DNA of 64,000 nucleotides from Pseudonocardiaceae bacterium YIM PH 21723 (GTDB taxonomy: Bacteria > Actinomycetota > Actinomycetes > Mycobacteriales > Pseudonocardiaceae), in the NCBI GenBank assembly GCA_003600225.1, contig QZFT01000078.1:182953-246952 (forward strand). Direction: 5' to 3'. The position numbers and the translations under genes were made by a program. Under the pieces are notes generated by a model that saw nothing but the letters and a program-made list of their open reading frames with translations, was not told the origin of the DNA and searched no databases. Positions 45,417-55,880 of this stretch are shown here, piece by piece (position 1 is the stretch's first letter; the number at the start of each line of letters is the position of its first letter).

Positions 45417-45854
45417 ATGGCCGATGAGTCCACCCAGTCGATAGTGATCGATGCGCCCGCCGACCGGATCATGGCGGTGATCGCCGACTTCTCGTCGTAC
45501 CCGGAGTGGATCGACGCGATGAAGGAGACAGAGGTCCTGGAGACCGATGCCTCCGGGCGCGGGCTGCAGGTGCGCTTCCAGATCGACGGCGGCATGGTCA
45601 AGGACGAGTACACGCTGGCCTATGACTGGGCCGCGGACGGTTTGCGCGTGAGCTGGCACCTGGTCAAGGGGCAGATGCAGAAGGCGCAGCGCGGGAGCTA
45701 CACGCTTTCGGTAAACGGTGTTAACACCACGGTCACCTACACGCTCTCCGTAGAGTTGATCATTCCGATGATCGGTTTGTTCAAGCGCAAGGCGGAAAAG
45801 GTGATCATGGATAGCGCGTTGAAGGAACTCAAAGCCCGGGTCGAGCAGCGGTAG
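45417..45854 (+). CDS. SRPBCC family protein (Rv2185c/TB16.3-like)
   Basis: A 145-residue protein from ATG 45417. The N-terminus MADESTQSIVIDAPADRIMA and VIADFSSYPEWIDAMKETEV strongly match the mycobacterial Rv2185c type. Beta strands (GLQVRFQIDGGMVKDEYTLA) are followed by a C-terminal helix (AEKVIMDSALKELKARVEQR). Probably binds a hydrophobic ligand. It is 5 bp upstream of the ArsA-like ATPase gene, so the two are one operon as in mycobacteria. Confidence 0.92.
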   Translation: MADESTQSIVIDAPADRIMAVIADFSSYPEWIDAMKETEVLETDASGRGLQVRFQIDGGMVKDEYTLAYDWAADGLRVSWHLVKGQMQKAQRGSYTLSVNGVNTTVTYTLSVELIIPMIGLFKRKAEKVIMDSALKELKARVEQR

Positions 45855-45859
45855 ACGGC

Positions 45860-47065
45860 ATGCGCGTACTGCTGTTCACCGGTAAAGGCGGCGTCGGCAA
45901 GACCACCTTGGCGGCGGCCACCGCCGCACACGTGGCCGCGCGCGGCGGCAAATGCCTGGTGGTCTCCACCGACCCCGCGCACTCCCTGGGCGACGCGCTC
46001 GGCGTGCCGCTGACCGGCGTACCCAGCGAGGTGGACGGCGGCCTCTCCGGCGCGCAGATCGACACCCGGATGCTGGCCGACGGCGCGTGGCCGGGCTTGC
46101 GCGAGCACCTGCGCCGCATGCTGGCCGGCGCCGGCGTGGACGAGCTCGCCGCCGAGGAACTCACCGTGCTGCCCGGCGTCGAGGAGCTCCTCGCGATCGG
46201 CGAGGTTCACCGGATGGCCGCCGCCGGCACCTGGGACACGGTGATCGTCGACTGCGGTCCGACCGCCGAGACCCTCCGGCTGCTGGCGCTGCCCGAAGCG
46301 CTGCACGGCTACCTCGAACGACTCTTCCCGCAGCACCGCCGCGTGGTGCGCGGCCTCCTAGCAGGCCTGGCCGGCAGCAAGGATGCGTCCGGCTGGGACG
46401 CCGCCGCCGACGCCATCGGCCTCCTCGCCGAGCAGCTGGACGCGTTGCGCGCCCTGCTCACCGACGCCTCCCGGACCAGCGTGCGGCTCGTGTTCACCCC
46501 GGAACGGGTGGTGCTGGCCGAGACCAGGCGCACCATCACCGCGCTGGCGTTGCAGGACATCCAGGTGGACGGCCTGCTGGGCAACCGGCTGCTGCCGAAG
46601 GCCGGATCCGCGCGTGGCCCCGCCGCGCACTGGCTGCGTACCCGGCGGGCCGAGCAGGACGCCGTGCTCGCCGAGCTGACCCAGTCCACCGGCCTCGGCC
46701 TGCGGCAGATCCCGTACCTGGCCCACGAACCGGTCGGCCTGCCCGCGCTGCGTGACCTGGCCGCCGAGCTGTACGGCGAGGACGACCCGGTGGCCGCCAC
46801 GATCAAGGACGACATGCTCTCGGTGCAGCGCACCGGAGAGGGCCGCGACGCCGAATACCGGCTGCGCATCGCCGTGCCGCTGCCCGCGGACGCCGACCTG
46901 GATCTGGCCCGGGTCGGCGACGAGCTGTCGGTCACCGTGGACGGCAGGCGACGGGTGATCTCGCTGCCCGCCGTGCTGCGCCGCTGCGCGGTGACCGGGG
47001 CCAGCGCGGGCGAGCACGGTCTCACGGTGCGCTTCCGGCCGGACCCCAGCAAATGGATGAGGTGA
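45860..47065 (+). CDS. ArsA/GET3-family ATPase (Rv2184c-like)
   Basis: A 401-residue protein. The deviant Walker A is FTGKGGVGKTT (residues 6-16), switch I is STDPAHSLGDALGV and switch II VIVDCGPTAETLRLL. The C-terminal 90 residues form a small beta domain (LRIAVPLPADADLDLARVGD ... RRRVISLPAVLRRC) resembling the alpha-crystallin-like extension of bacterial Get3 relatives. Such ATPases bind and deliver hydrophobic clients; arsenite transport is unlikely because there is no arsenic gene nearby. The order SRPBCC–ATPase–small Cys protein is conserved with Rv2185c–Rv2183c. Confidence 0.92.
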   Translation: MRVLLFTGKGGVGKTTLAAATAAHVAARGGKCLVVSTDPAHSLGDALGVPLTGVPSEVDGGLSGAQIDTRMLADGAWPGLREHLRRMLAGAGVDELAAEELTVLPGVEELLAIGEVHRMAAAGTWDTVIVDCGPTAETLRLLALPEALHGYLERLFPQHRRVVRGLLAGLAGSKDASGWDAAADAIGLLAEQLDALRALLTDASRTSVRLVFTPERVVLAETRRTITALALQDIQVDGLLGNRLLPKAGSARGPAAHWLRTRRAEQDAVLAELTQSTGLGLRQIPYLAHEPVGLPALRDLAAELYGEDDPVAATIKDDMLSVQRTGEGRDAEYRLRIAVPLPADADLDLARVGDELSVTVDGRRRVISLPAVLRRCAVTGASAGEHGLTVRFRPDPSKWMR

Positions 47066-47068
47066 CGG

Positions 47069-47422
47069 ATGTCCCCGCAGGGTGGTGAACCGCGTCAGCT
47101 GGCCGACGAGGCCAAGCTGTTGTTCGAGGCCATCGCCGGCAAGGCCGATCCCTGGCTGCAGAAGATGGCAGCTGAGACGGCCTCCGGCGAGCACTCCCCG
47201 GCGACCTGTGGCTGGTGCCCGCTGTGCGCGGTGCTCGCCGTCCTGCGCGGTGAGCGGCCGGAACTCGCGGTCAAGCTGGCCGAGCAGGCCAGCGGGCTGC
47301 TGACCACCCTCCGGTTGCTGGTCGACCAGCAGACCTCCGGAGGACCGGCTCCGCAGCAGCGCACCGAAGGCGCACCGGCGCAGCCGACCACCGTGGAACG
47401 GATCAAGGTCGACCGCGAGTGA
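47069..47422 (+). CDS. Small conserved protein with CxxCxxC motif (Rv2183c-like)
   Basis: A 117-residue protein 3 bp after the ATPase stop. It has an N-terminal helical stretch, then ATCGWCPLCAVLAVLRGERP, in which CGWCPLC could bind zinc or iron. A second helix (LAVKLAEQASGLLTTLRLLV) and a disordered Pro/Gln tail follow. Family known only as hypothetical in Actinobacteria. Its stop overlaps the GTG of the ROK kinase (GTGA), so it is coupled to it. Confidence 0.85.
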   Translation: MSPQGGEPRQLADEAKLLFEAIAGKADPWLQKMAAETASGEHSPATCGWCPLCAVLAVLRGERPELAVKLAEQASGLLTTLRLLVDQQTSGGPAPQQRTEGAPAQPTTVERIKVDRE

Positions 47423-48354
47423 CCGTCTGCGTCGGAGTCGACGTCGGCGGCACCTGCGTCCGGGCCGGAGTCGTGTACTCCGACGGCACCGTCGGCGAGA
47501 TCATCCGGGTCTCGACGATCCCGGTGGCCGCCGACCTGGAACACGCGATCACCGGTGCGGTGAAGTCCCTGGCCGCCCGGCACCCGGTGGCCGCCGTCGG
47601 TCTCGCGGTGGCCGGATTCGTCGCCGCCGACCGGCGGACCATCGGCTTCAGCCCACACCTGCCGTGGCGCGATGTGGACCTCGTCGCCCGGATGCGGGAT
47701 CTCCTGGAACTCCCGGTGGTCCTGGAACACGACTGCAACGCGGCCGCCGTCGCCGAGTCCCGGTTCGGCGCGGCCGCGGGCGCCTCGGTGGCCACCCTGG
47801 TCGCGCTGGGCACCGGCATCGGCGGCGCGCTGCTGATCGACGGCGCGGTGTTCCGGGGCGCGCACGGGGTGGCGCCGGAACTTGGACACCTGCGGGTCCA
47901 GCCGGGCGGGCGCGTCTGTGCCTGTGGCAGGCGTGGCTGCTGGGAGCGGTACTGCTCGGGTACCGCGCTGGCCACCGATGCCCTGGAACTCCTGGCCACC
48001 CATCGGAACCGGCCCAGCGTGCTGCGCTCACTGCCAGCCGTTTCCGTCACAGGCCGCGCCGTCGCGGCCGCGGCGGCGGACGGTGACTCCCTCGCGCTGG
48101 CCGCGGTGGACCGGCTGGCCGGCTGGCTGGGGGAGGGGCTCGCGCTGGTCGCGGACGTCTACGACCCGGAACTCATCGTGATCGGCGGCGGGGTCTCCGG
48201 ATCGGCACGGCTGTTCCTGCCCGCCGCGCTCGCCCGCTACGCCGAGGCGGTCACCGGTGGCGGACACCGCACGCTGGCCCGGGTCGAGGTCGCGCAGCTC
48301 GGCGACGACGCGGGAATGGTGGGCGCCGCCACCCTGGCCGGCGAGGCCGGTTGA
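47419..48354 (+). CDS. ROK-family glucokinase
   Basis: A 311-residue sugar kinase. The N-terminal phosphate-binding loop is VGVDVGGTCVRAGVV; the catalytic Asp lies in VLEHDCNAAAVAE. The ROK zinc motif is present as CACGRRGCWERYCSG. VALGTGIGGALLIDG and HGVAPELGHLRV (GHxx region) complete the fold. It phosphorylates glucose with ATP or polyphosphate; which donor is not clear. Last gene of the operon beginning at 45417. Its 3' end overlaps the antisense reading frame of the next gene by 118 bp. Confidence 0.92.
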   Translation: MTVCVGVDVGGTCVRAGVVYSDGTVGEIIRVSTIPVAADLEHAITGAVKSLAARHPVAAVGLAVAGFVAADRRTIGFSPHLPWRDVDLVARMRDLLELPVVLEHDCNAAAVAESRFGAAAGASVATLVALGTGIGGALLIDGAVFRGAHGVAPELGHLRVQPGGRVCACGRRGCWERYCSGTALATDALELLATHRNRPSVLRSLPAVSVTGRAVAAAAADGDSLALAAVDRLAGWLGEGLALVADVYDPELIVIGGGVSGSARLFLPAALARYAEAVTGGGHRTLARVEVAQLGDDAGMVGAATLAGEAG

Positions 48355-49121
48355 TCATCACTGGGCGGGGCCGGCGGTGCGAAGCCGAGGGTGAGCGAGG
48401 CCCTCTCGCAGAGCGGATCGGTGTCGTGGTTCACGACCTTCTGCCCGCCGCGATCGAACACCGCGCTGATCCGGAAGGAATCGGTGGCCTGCGCCAGGGA
48501 CAGGTCGACGGAGTCGGAGCTTCGCGTCGCGGAGAGCCGTCCCTCGCGGTCCACCACGCCGTCGCTCAGCGTGGTCAACTTCCAGTGGATAGCGAACGGG
48601 CAGGTCAGCGGGTCGGGTTTGAACACCAGGGAGAACCTGAGCGCGCTGATCGGCGCGGAGGCCTTGAACGTGGTGCTCAATCCCGAGTTCGGGAAGGGTG
48701 CCCGCAGCTCCCGCATGTCGAAGTCCCACCGATCCGAACCGTCCGCCCGCACGGCGTGGTGCGCCTCGGGATAGTTGAACCCGGTCGAGGTCAGCGTCAC
48801 CGGGTGGCCGTCCCGCGACCAGAGGATGCCGGTCGTCAGCAACCCGGTGACCAGGACGACCACGCTCAGACCGGCGGCCAGCGCCCGCCGCGATCGCAGC
48901 CGGCTCCGGCGATGGCCGTCCCGCAGCAGGATCAACTGCGCGGGCGGGGGCGCGTCGTCACGGGCGGCCGGCCGGAGCGTGTACAGCAGGCCGGCCAGGC
49001 CGGTGAACGCGGCGATCACGCTGGCCACCTTGTCCGCGCCGTCCAACCCGAGCAGCACCAGGCACCCGGTCAGCACGAGAACGCCGGTCACCACCCCGCC
49101 GGCCACCGCGAATCGCGTCAT
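48237..49121 (-). CDS. Membrane protein with extracytoplasmic domain, unknown function
   Basis: A 294-residue product from ATG 49121. Two hydrophobic helices at the N-terminus (VAGGVVTGVLVLTGCLVLLG; VASVIAAFTGLAGLLYTL), a basic cytosolic loop, a third TM helix (ALAAGLSVVVLVTGLLTTGI), then about 130 residues outside with two or more Cys. A Pro/Ser-rich tail lies antisense to the end of the ROK gene. This architecture occurs in streptomycete-type proteins near conflict systems, but I do not recognise the family. The overlap suggests the true C-terminus could be shorter in relatives. Confidence 0.65.
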   Translation of the reverse strand: MTRFAVAGGVVTGVLVLTGCLVLLGLDGADKVASVIAAFTGLAGLLYTLRPAARDDAPPPAQLILLRDGHRRSRLRSRRALAAGLSVVVLVTGLLTTGILWSRDGHPVTLTSTGFNYPEAHHAVRADGSDRWDFDMRELRAPFPNSGLSTTFKASAPISALRFSLVFKPDPLTCPFAIHWKLTTLSDGVVDREGRLSATRSSDSVDLSLAQATDSFRISAVFDRGGQKVVNHDTDPLCERASLTLGFAPPAPPSDDQPASPARVAAPTIPASSPSCATSTRASVRCPPPVTASA

Positions 49122-49252
49122 CGCCCCATCCTGGCGGCGCCCGATGGCGTCTCCGCCGATCATTGGCTGACGGATGGGTAACGAGGACGCCGTTCACCTC
49201 GGCGACAGATGATCGATCACCTGGCGATATTGCCGCCTGATGGACTGGGGGC

Positions 49253-50770
49253 ATGAGACGACCTCGATCCTTGATCGCCGCCCTGCTGGCCGTCACCCTG
49301 CTGATCCCGGCCGCCACCGCAGGGGCCGCCGCCGACCCGCTGTCCGGCTGGGAACGATCGCGGCTGGCACCCGGAGTGGAGCTCTACCAGGGGGTCATCG
49401 CCGGCCGGCCGGGCGCCGACGCCTGGACGGTGACCGTCCGGCAGGGCGGCGGGCACCTGGGCGGGCAGGCCGAGACCGACGCGTTGCTGGCCCGGTTGCG
49501 CGCCGCGGGCTTCGAACCGGAGGCGCAGCAGGTGCGCTGGCCGGACGGCTCCGACCGCACCGGGGTGATCGGCAGCCGGGTGCGGGTGGGCCGGTTCGGC
49601 GGACAGAACCAGGCGGAGAACCAGCGCACCGCCCTCACGAAGGCCGGATTCGACGCCATCACCGAGTGGACCGGCGCCGACGCCACCCCGGGCACCGGCA
49701 TCGCCCAGGTGAAGGTCGCCGTCATCGACCCGAGGCAGTTCCGGGGCAGCCTCGGCGGCAGCTACGGCACCGCGGTCGCCGGCCGGGAGACCGTCACCGC
49801 CATGGCCCAGGGCTCCTTGCTCGCGGTCAACGCGGGTTTCTTCGTCATGGAGCCGGTCGACGGCGTTCCCGGCGCCGCCGCGGGCATCGCGGCCTACCGG
49901 GGCAAGCTGCAGAGTGCCGCTACCAACGGCCGGATCGCGGCGATCCTGCGGGGCAACGGCCTGCGCCCCGAGTTCGCCCACCTACGGACCCGGTCCACGG
50001 TGAAAGCCGGGGCGGACACGGAGACGATCGACGGTATCAACCGGACGCCCGGCGTGGTCCGCAACTGCGGCGGCGTCGGCGGGGACAAGCCCACCGAGCG
50101 CCCGCAGCACGATGTGACCTGCACCGACCCGGACGAGATCGTCCGGTACACCGCCGAACTGGGTGCGCCGACCTCGGCGGGGCCGGGCACCGAGGTCACC
50201 CTGGACGCCACCGGCACCGTGCTCGCGGTCCGCGACCGGGGTGGGGACGTGCCGGCCGGAGGCAGTGCGCTGGCCGGGATCGGAGCGGGCGCGACCTGGC
50301 TGCGGGACCACGCGGTTCCCGGACAGCGGCTGGTGGTCGAGGACCGGATCCTGGACGAGCGGGACCGGGAGATCCGGCTCGGCGCGGAGGACGACATCGT
50401 CAACGGCGGGCCGGAATTGGTCCGCGACGGTCGGGTGGCCATCGACTTCGCGGCCGACGGCATCGAGCGGATCGGCGACCCGTCGTTCGCCTACACCTGG
50501 GGCATCAAGCGGAATCCGCGCATGGTGCTCGGGGTGGACCGGGCGGGCCGGTTGCTGCTGGTGACCACTGCGGGCAGACAGCCCGGGTACAGCGACGGGC
50601 TCGGGCTGGGTGAGGTGGCGAAGCTGGTGCAGTCGCTCGGCGCGGTGCGGGCGATGAACCTGGACGGCGGCGGCTCGGTCGGCATGGCGGTCAACGGGAA
50701 GATGATCACTATGCCCTCGGACGCCACCGGGGAACGCGCCGTCGGTGACGCCCTTCTCCTGCGCCGCTAG
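49253..50770 (+). CDS. Secreted phosphodiester glycosidase family protein (NAGPA domain)
   Basis: A 505-residue exported protein with signal peptide MRRPRSLIAALLAVTLLIPA...AGAAA. An N-terminal SPOR-like stretch (TDALLARLRAAGFEPEAQQV) comes before the NAGPA/phosphodiester glycosidase fold: VKVAVIDPRQFRG, LLAVNAGFFVM, PRMVLGVDRAGRLLLVTTAG and AMNLDGGGSVGMAVNGK. The LDGGGS motif is the family hallmark. The reaction is hydrolysis of a sugar-1-phosphodiester, perhaps on wall teichoic acid or exopolysaccharide (inference). It has no clear operon partner. Confidence 0.88.
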   Translation: MRRPRSLIAALLAVTLLIPAATAGAAADPLSGWERSRLAPGVELYQGVIAGRPGADAWTVTVRQGGGHLGGQAETDALLARLRAAGFEPEAQQVRWPDGSDRTGVIGSRVRVGRFGGQNQAENQRTALTKAGFDAITEWTGADATPGTGIAQVKVAVIDPRQFRGSLGGSYGTAVAGRETVTAMAQGSLLAVNAGFFVMEPVDGVPGAAAGIAAYRGKLQSAATNGRIAAILRGNGLRPEFAHLRTRSTVKAGADTETIDGINRTPGVVRNCGGVGGDKPTERPQHDVTCTDPDEIVRYTAELGAPTSAGPGTEVTLDATGTVLAVRDRGGDVPAGGSALAGIGAGATWLRDHAVPGQRLVVEDRILDERDREIRLGAEDDIVNGGPELVRDGRVAIDFAADGIERIGDPSFAYTWGIKRNPRMVLGVDRAGRLLLVTTAGRQPGYSDGLGLGEVAKLVQSLGAVRAMNLDGGGSVGMAVNGKMITMPSDATGERAVGDALLLRR

Positions 50771-50804
50771 CCGTCCCGCCTGCCGCTGACGCGAGAGCCA
50801 TCGG

Positions 50805-50851
50805 CGAAGTTGGCGATGTTCGGGGAATGCACCCGAACCTCGTCGACTTCG
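50805..50851. repeat. Family B hairpin, imperfect copy
   Basis: CGAAGTTGGCGATGTTCGGG (50805-50824) faces CCCGAACCTCGTCGACTTCG (50832-50851) with a few mismatches and a 7-nt loop GAATGCA. It lies between two convergent genes (50770 and 50874). Confidence 0.8.
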
Positions 50852-50873
50852 GAGTCAGTGGGGGAGCGGCGCG

Positions 50874-51290
50874 TCAGACCTGGGCGCCGTCGTCCCAGCC
50901 CTCGGGTGGGTCCTGCTTCATCTTCAGGATCAGCAGGCCCACCCCGGAGGCCAGCGCGAGCAGCGCGAGGATCAGCCCGGTCTGCGAGTTCAGCCCGATC
51001 ACCTCGGGAGCGACCAGCAACAGCACGCCGATCGCCATCAGGAGCAGGGCACCGATCGTCGGCCCGCGCAGCGGCGGCAACGGAGGTGGCTCCGGGGGAA
51101 CGAAGTGCTCGTCTTCCTCACGGTCCCGCTTGGCGGGCAATTCCAAGGGAAGTGTGGTGGTCCCGCTGTCCACGGGGACCTCGTCTACCTGCTGCTCCGG
51201 CCATACCGGCGCACTGCCTTCCTGGCGCCATTCTGCGACGATCTCGTCGAATGCCGCGTCCAGGTCTTCCGGCTTGTCGCTGCTGCCCAT
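50874..51290 (-). CDS. Small membrane protein, two C-terminal TM helices
   Basis: A 138-residue product from ATG 51290. The N-terminal 75 residues are acidic and soluble (DKPEDLDAAFDEIVAEWRQE, then EPPPLPPLRGP). Two TM helices follow (IGALLLMAIGVLLLVAPEVI and GLILALLALASGVGLLILKM) with a short charged tail. This type is common in actinobacterial genomes near the plsC gene; function unknown. It is divergent from the acyltransferase gene. Confidence 0.8.
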   Translation of the reverse strand: MGSSDKPEDLDAAFDEIVAEWRQEGSAPVWPEQQVDEVPVDSGTTTLPLELPAKRDREEDEHFVPPEPPPLPPLRGPTIGALLLMAIGVLLLVAPEVIGLNSQTGLILALLALASGVGLLILKMKQDPPEGWDDGAQV

Positions 51291-51527
51291 CCGCCCGCCG
51301 CACTTATTCGCAAGGTTGCCTTCGGAACTTCTTCCCATGTTCGCACGTTGCCACGCGGGGTGGGAGAGTGCGGACACCTCCACATGGCGCAATCTCCATC
51401 GCGGCGTGATCAAGGACGCGTCTGCTCGTTCAGGCGTTGAATCGTTGCCCTACCCGTAAGTAGGCTGTTCCGCGCTGGTCAGACGGGCCTGCAGTGAAGC
51501 TTGCCGAGTCGAAGCGGTGATGTTCGG

Positions 51528-52247
51528 ATGAGATTCTGGCTGGTGAAGTACGTGTTGCTGGGGCCGTTGCTGCGGCTCTTCTTCCGGATCCGCATCGAGG
51601 GACTGGAGAACATCCCCAGTACCGGGCCCGCCATTCTGGCCGGTAATCACATCGCCGTCGCCGACTCGTTCTTCGTGCCGCTGAAGGTACCCCGCAAGGT
51701 CACCTACCTGGCCAAACAGGAGTACTTCACCAGTCCCGGTTTCAAGGGCTGGCTGAAGAAGCAGTTCTTCGGTGGCATCGGCATGGTGCCGATCGACCGG
51801 TCCGGTGGTTCCGCGGCGCAGTCCGCGATGGACACCGCGGTGCGCCTGCTCGGCGAGGGCAAGCTGCTCGGTCTGTACCCGGAAGGCACCCGTTCGCCGG
51901 ATGGCCGGCTGTACAAGGGCAAGACCGGCGTGGCTCGTATCGCGCTGGAGACCCACGCTCCGGTGATCCCGGTGGTGATGATCGGTACCGACAAGGTCAA
52001 TCCCATTGGATCCAGCATGTGGAAGCCCGGCACGGTGACCATCAAGGTCGGCCGGCCGATGGAGTTCTCCCGCTACGACGGGATGGGCGGCGACCGGTTC
52101 GTGGAGCGGTCCATCACCGACGAGATCATGTACTCGCTGATGGAGCTGTCCGGCCAGGAGTACGTGGACGTGTACGCGGCCAAGGTCAAGGAAGCCGTTC
52201 CGGAGCAGGTCGACCGCCGCGAAGCGGAGTCGGTTAAAGCCGGGTGA
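51528..52247 (+). CDS. 1-acyl-sn-glycerol-3-phosphate acyltransferase family protein (Rv2182c-like)
   Basis: A 239-residue membrane-associated PlsC-domain protein. Start at ATG 51528, just before MRFWLVKYVLLGPLLRLFFR (membrane-binding helix). The catalytic NHIAVADS (H-x4-D) is at about residue 45. GMVPIDRSGG and YPEGTRSPDG (substrate-binding EGTR) follow. It transfers an acyl group to lysophosphatidate or a related lipid such as PI mannosides (inference from the neighbouring pimB-type genes). Order with the downstream exoribonuclease matches Rv2182c–Rv2179c. Confidence 0.93.
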   Translation: MRFWLVKYVLLGPLLRLFFRIRIEGLENIPSTGPAILAGNHIAVADSFFVPLKVPRKVTYLAKQEYFTSPGFKGWLKKQFFGGIGMVPIDRSGGSAAQSAMDTAVRLLGEGKLLGLYPEGTRSPDGRLYKGKTGVARIALETHAPVIPVVMIGTDKVNPIGSSMWKPGTVTIKVGRPMEFSRYDGMGGDRFVERSITDEIMYSLMELSGQEYVDVYAAKVKEAVPEQVDRREAESVKAG

Positions 52248-52270
52248 ACGCGGGGCCTTAGGGTGGCCGG

Positions 52271-52774
52271 GTGCGCTTTTTCTACGACTGTGAGTTCATT
52301 GAAGACGGAGTCACCATCGACCTGGTCTCCATCGGGGTCGTAGATGAACAAGGGCGCGAGTTCTACGCGGTGTCCACCGAGTTCGACTCCTCCCGTGCCG
52401 GACTGTGGGTACGGCAGAACGTGCTGCCGAAATTACCGCCGCCGAGCGACGCTGCCTGGTGCAACCGGACGCAGCTGCGCGAGCGGTTGACGGAGTTCTT
52501 CGCCCCCGCGGGGCGCAATCTTCAGCTGTGGGCCTGGTATGCCGCGTACGATCACGTCGCGCTGGCTCAGCTGTGGGGCGCCATGCCCGCACTGCCACCG
52601 GAGATCCCGCGGTTCACCCGGGATCTGCGCCAGCGGTGGGAAGACCTGGGCCGGCCGAAACTGCCCGCCGCACCGACCAACGCGCACGACGCGCTGGCCG
52701 ATGCCCGGCACAACTGGCAGCGCTGGCAGGTCATGGAGGAGCACCGGCAGAAGTCCGGCTTCGCCCACCGCTGA
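52271..52774 (+). CDS. 3'-5' exoribonuclease, DEDDh superfamily (Rv2179c-like)
   Basis: A 167-residue cytosolic protein from GTG 52271. Exo I motif FYDCEFIEDG gives the first Asp-Glu pair. Exo II is in WAWYAAYDHVALAQLWG and exo III in NAHDALADARHNWQRW (His and Asp). This matches the short RNase T-like subfamily described for Rv2179c, which trims 3' RNA overhangs. 23 bp downstream of the acyltransferase, so probably cotranscribed with it. Confidence 0.93.
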   Translation: MRFFYDCEFIEDGVTIDLVSIGVVDEQGREFYAVSTEFDSSRAGLWVRQNVLPKLPPPSDAAWCNRTQLRERLTEFFAPAGRNLQLWAWYAAYDHVALAQLWGAMPALPPEIPRFTRDLRQRWEDLGRPKLPAAPTNAHDALADARHNWQRWQVMEEHRQKSGFAHR

Positions 52775-52815
52775 ATCACACACTCAACTGCTCAACGTCG
52801 AGCGGGTTACAAACT

Positions 52816-52845
52816 TTCTGAATCGTTTGATTGAACGATCCAGAA
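52816..52845. promoter_or_regulatory. AT-rich 12-bp inverted repeat between exoribonuclease gene and pfkA
   Basis: TTCTGAATCGTT (52816-52827) faces AACGATCCAGAA (52834-52845) with one mismatch and a 6-nt spacer. It is 46 bp upstream of the pfkA ATG in an AT-rich promoter region, so it could be an operator of pfkA or the terminator of the exoribonuclease transcript. Confidence 0.5.
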
Positions 52846-52890
52846 GTGGAACCCTGGACTGTGACGTGAGTAATTCAGGGAGGAGAGCAG

Positions 52891-53916
52891 ATGCGAATCG
52901 GTGTGCTCACCGGTGGCGGTGACTGCCCAGGTCTGAACGCGGTCATCCGGGCGGTCGTGCGCAAGGGCGTCGAGGTCCACGGACACGAGTTCGTGGGCTT
53001 CCGCAACGGCTGGCAGGGGCCCATTGAGGGCAAGACCAAGCCGCTCGGGCTGGAACAGGTCGAGGACATCCTGACCCGGGGTGGCACCATCCTGGGGTCC
53101 TCCCGCACCAACCCGTACAAGATCGACGGCGGCGTCGACAAGATCAAGGCGGTACTGGCCGACCAGGGTGTCGACGCCCTGATCGCCATCGGTGGCGAGG
53201 ACACGCTCGGCGTGGCCCGCAGGCTCACCGAGGACGGCGTCGGCGTGGTCGGTGTGCCGAAGACCATCGACAACGACCTGGGTGCCACCGACTACACCTT
53301 CGGCTTCGACACCGCGGTGCACATCGCCACCGAGGCCATCGACCGGCTGCACACCACGGCCGAGTCGCACCACCGCGCGCTGGTGGTGGAGGTCATGGGC
53401 AGGCACGCCGGCTGGATCGCGCTGCACTCCGGCATGGCCGGCGGCGCGAACGTGATCCTGGTTCCCGAGCGGCCGTTCTCCGTGGACAAGGTCGTGGCCT
53501 GGGTCCAGCGCCGCTTCGAGAAGGAGTACGCGCCGATCATCGTCGTCGCCGAGGGCGCGATGCCCGAGGGTGGCGCCGAGGTGCTGAAGACCGGGGAGAA
53601 GGACGAGTTCGGCCACGTGCGTCTCGGTGGCATCGGCACCTGGCTGGCCGAGGAGATCGCCGAGCGCACCGGCAAGGAGTCCCGCGCCGTCGTGCTCGGC
53701 CACGTGCAGCGCGGTGGCACGCCGACCGCGTACGACCGCGTCCTGGCGACCCGGTTCGGCCTGCACGCCGTGGACGCCGTGCACGAGGGCGACTTCGGCG
53801 TGATGGTGGCCCTGCGTGGCACGGAGATCGTCCGGGTCAAGCTGGCCGAGGCCACCGACGAGCTGAAGACCGTGCCGATCGAGCGCTACAGCGAGGCCGA
53901 GGTCCTGTTCGGCTAG
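52891..53916 (+). CDS. pfkA: 6-phosphofructokinase, predicted PPi-dependent type
   Basis: A 341-residue glycolytic enzyme. ATG 52891 follows AGGGAGGAGAG. GVLTGGGDCPGLNAVIRAVV binds phosphate. The residues that decide the donor read IAIGGEDTLG and PKTIDNDLG: Asp where ATP enzymes have Gly (E. coli Gly104) and Lys where they have Gly (E. coli PGTIDND). Both are signatures of pyrophosphate-dependent PFK, as in Amycolatopsis methanolica. EVMGRHAGWIALHSG and VVLGHVQRGGTPTAYDR complete the active site. It is followed by a clear intrinsic terminator. Confidence 0.95.
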   Translation: MRIGVLTGGGDCPGLNAVIRAVVRKGVEVHGHEFVGFRNGWQGPIEGKTKPLGLEQVEDILTRGGTILGSSRTNPYKIDGGVDKIKAVLADQGVDALIAIGGEDTLGVARRLTEDGVGVVGVPKTIDNDLGATDYTFGFDTAVHIATEAIDRLHTTAESHHRALVVEVMGRHAGWIALHSGMAGGANVILVPERPFSVDKVVAWVQRRFEKEYAPIIVVAEGAMPEGGAEVLKTGEKDEFGHVRLGGIGTWLAEEIAERTGKESRAVVLGHVQRGGTPTAYDRVLATRFGLHAVDAVHEGDFGVMVALRGTEIVRVKLAEATDELKTVPIERYSEAEVLFG

Positions 53917-53940
53917 ACCGTTTCACCTGGAGCCCAGAGG

Positions 53941-53979
53941 GCCCCTCGTCTCCCCGGTGTGGGGGGCGAGGGGCTTTTT
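53941..53979 (+). terminator. Intrinsic terminator of pfkA
   Basis: GCCCCTCG(tc)TCCCC pairs with GGGG(g)gCGAGGGGC around GGTGT, followed by TTTTT (53975-53979). Confidence 0.92.
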
Positions 53980-53989
53980 CCGTTGTGGG

Positions 53990-55876
<1,887 letters not shown>

Positions 55877-55880
55877 AGAC

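Noticed and set aside
45860..47065. ArsA-like ATPase as an arsenite pump component
   Set aside because: No arsenic resistance genes nearby; gene order matches the mycobacterial Rv2185c–Rv2183c cluster.
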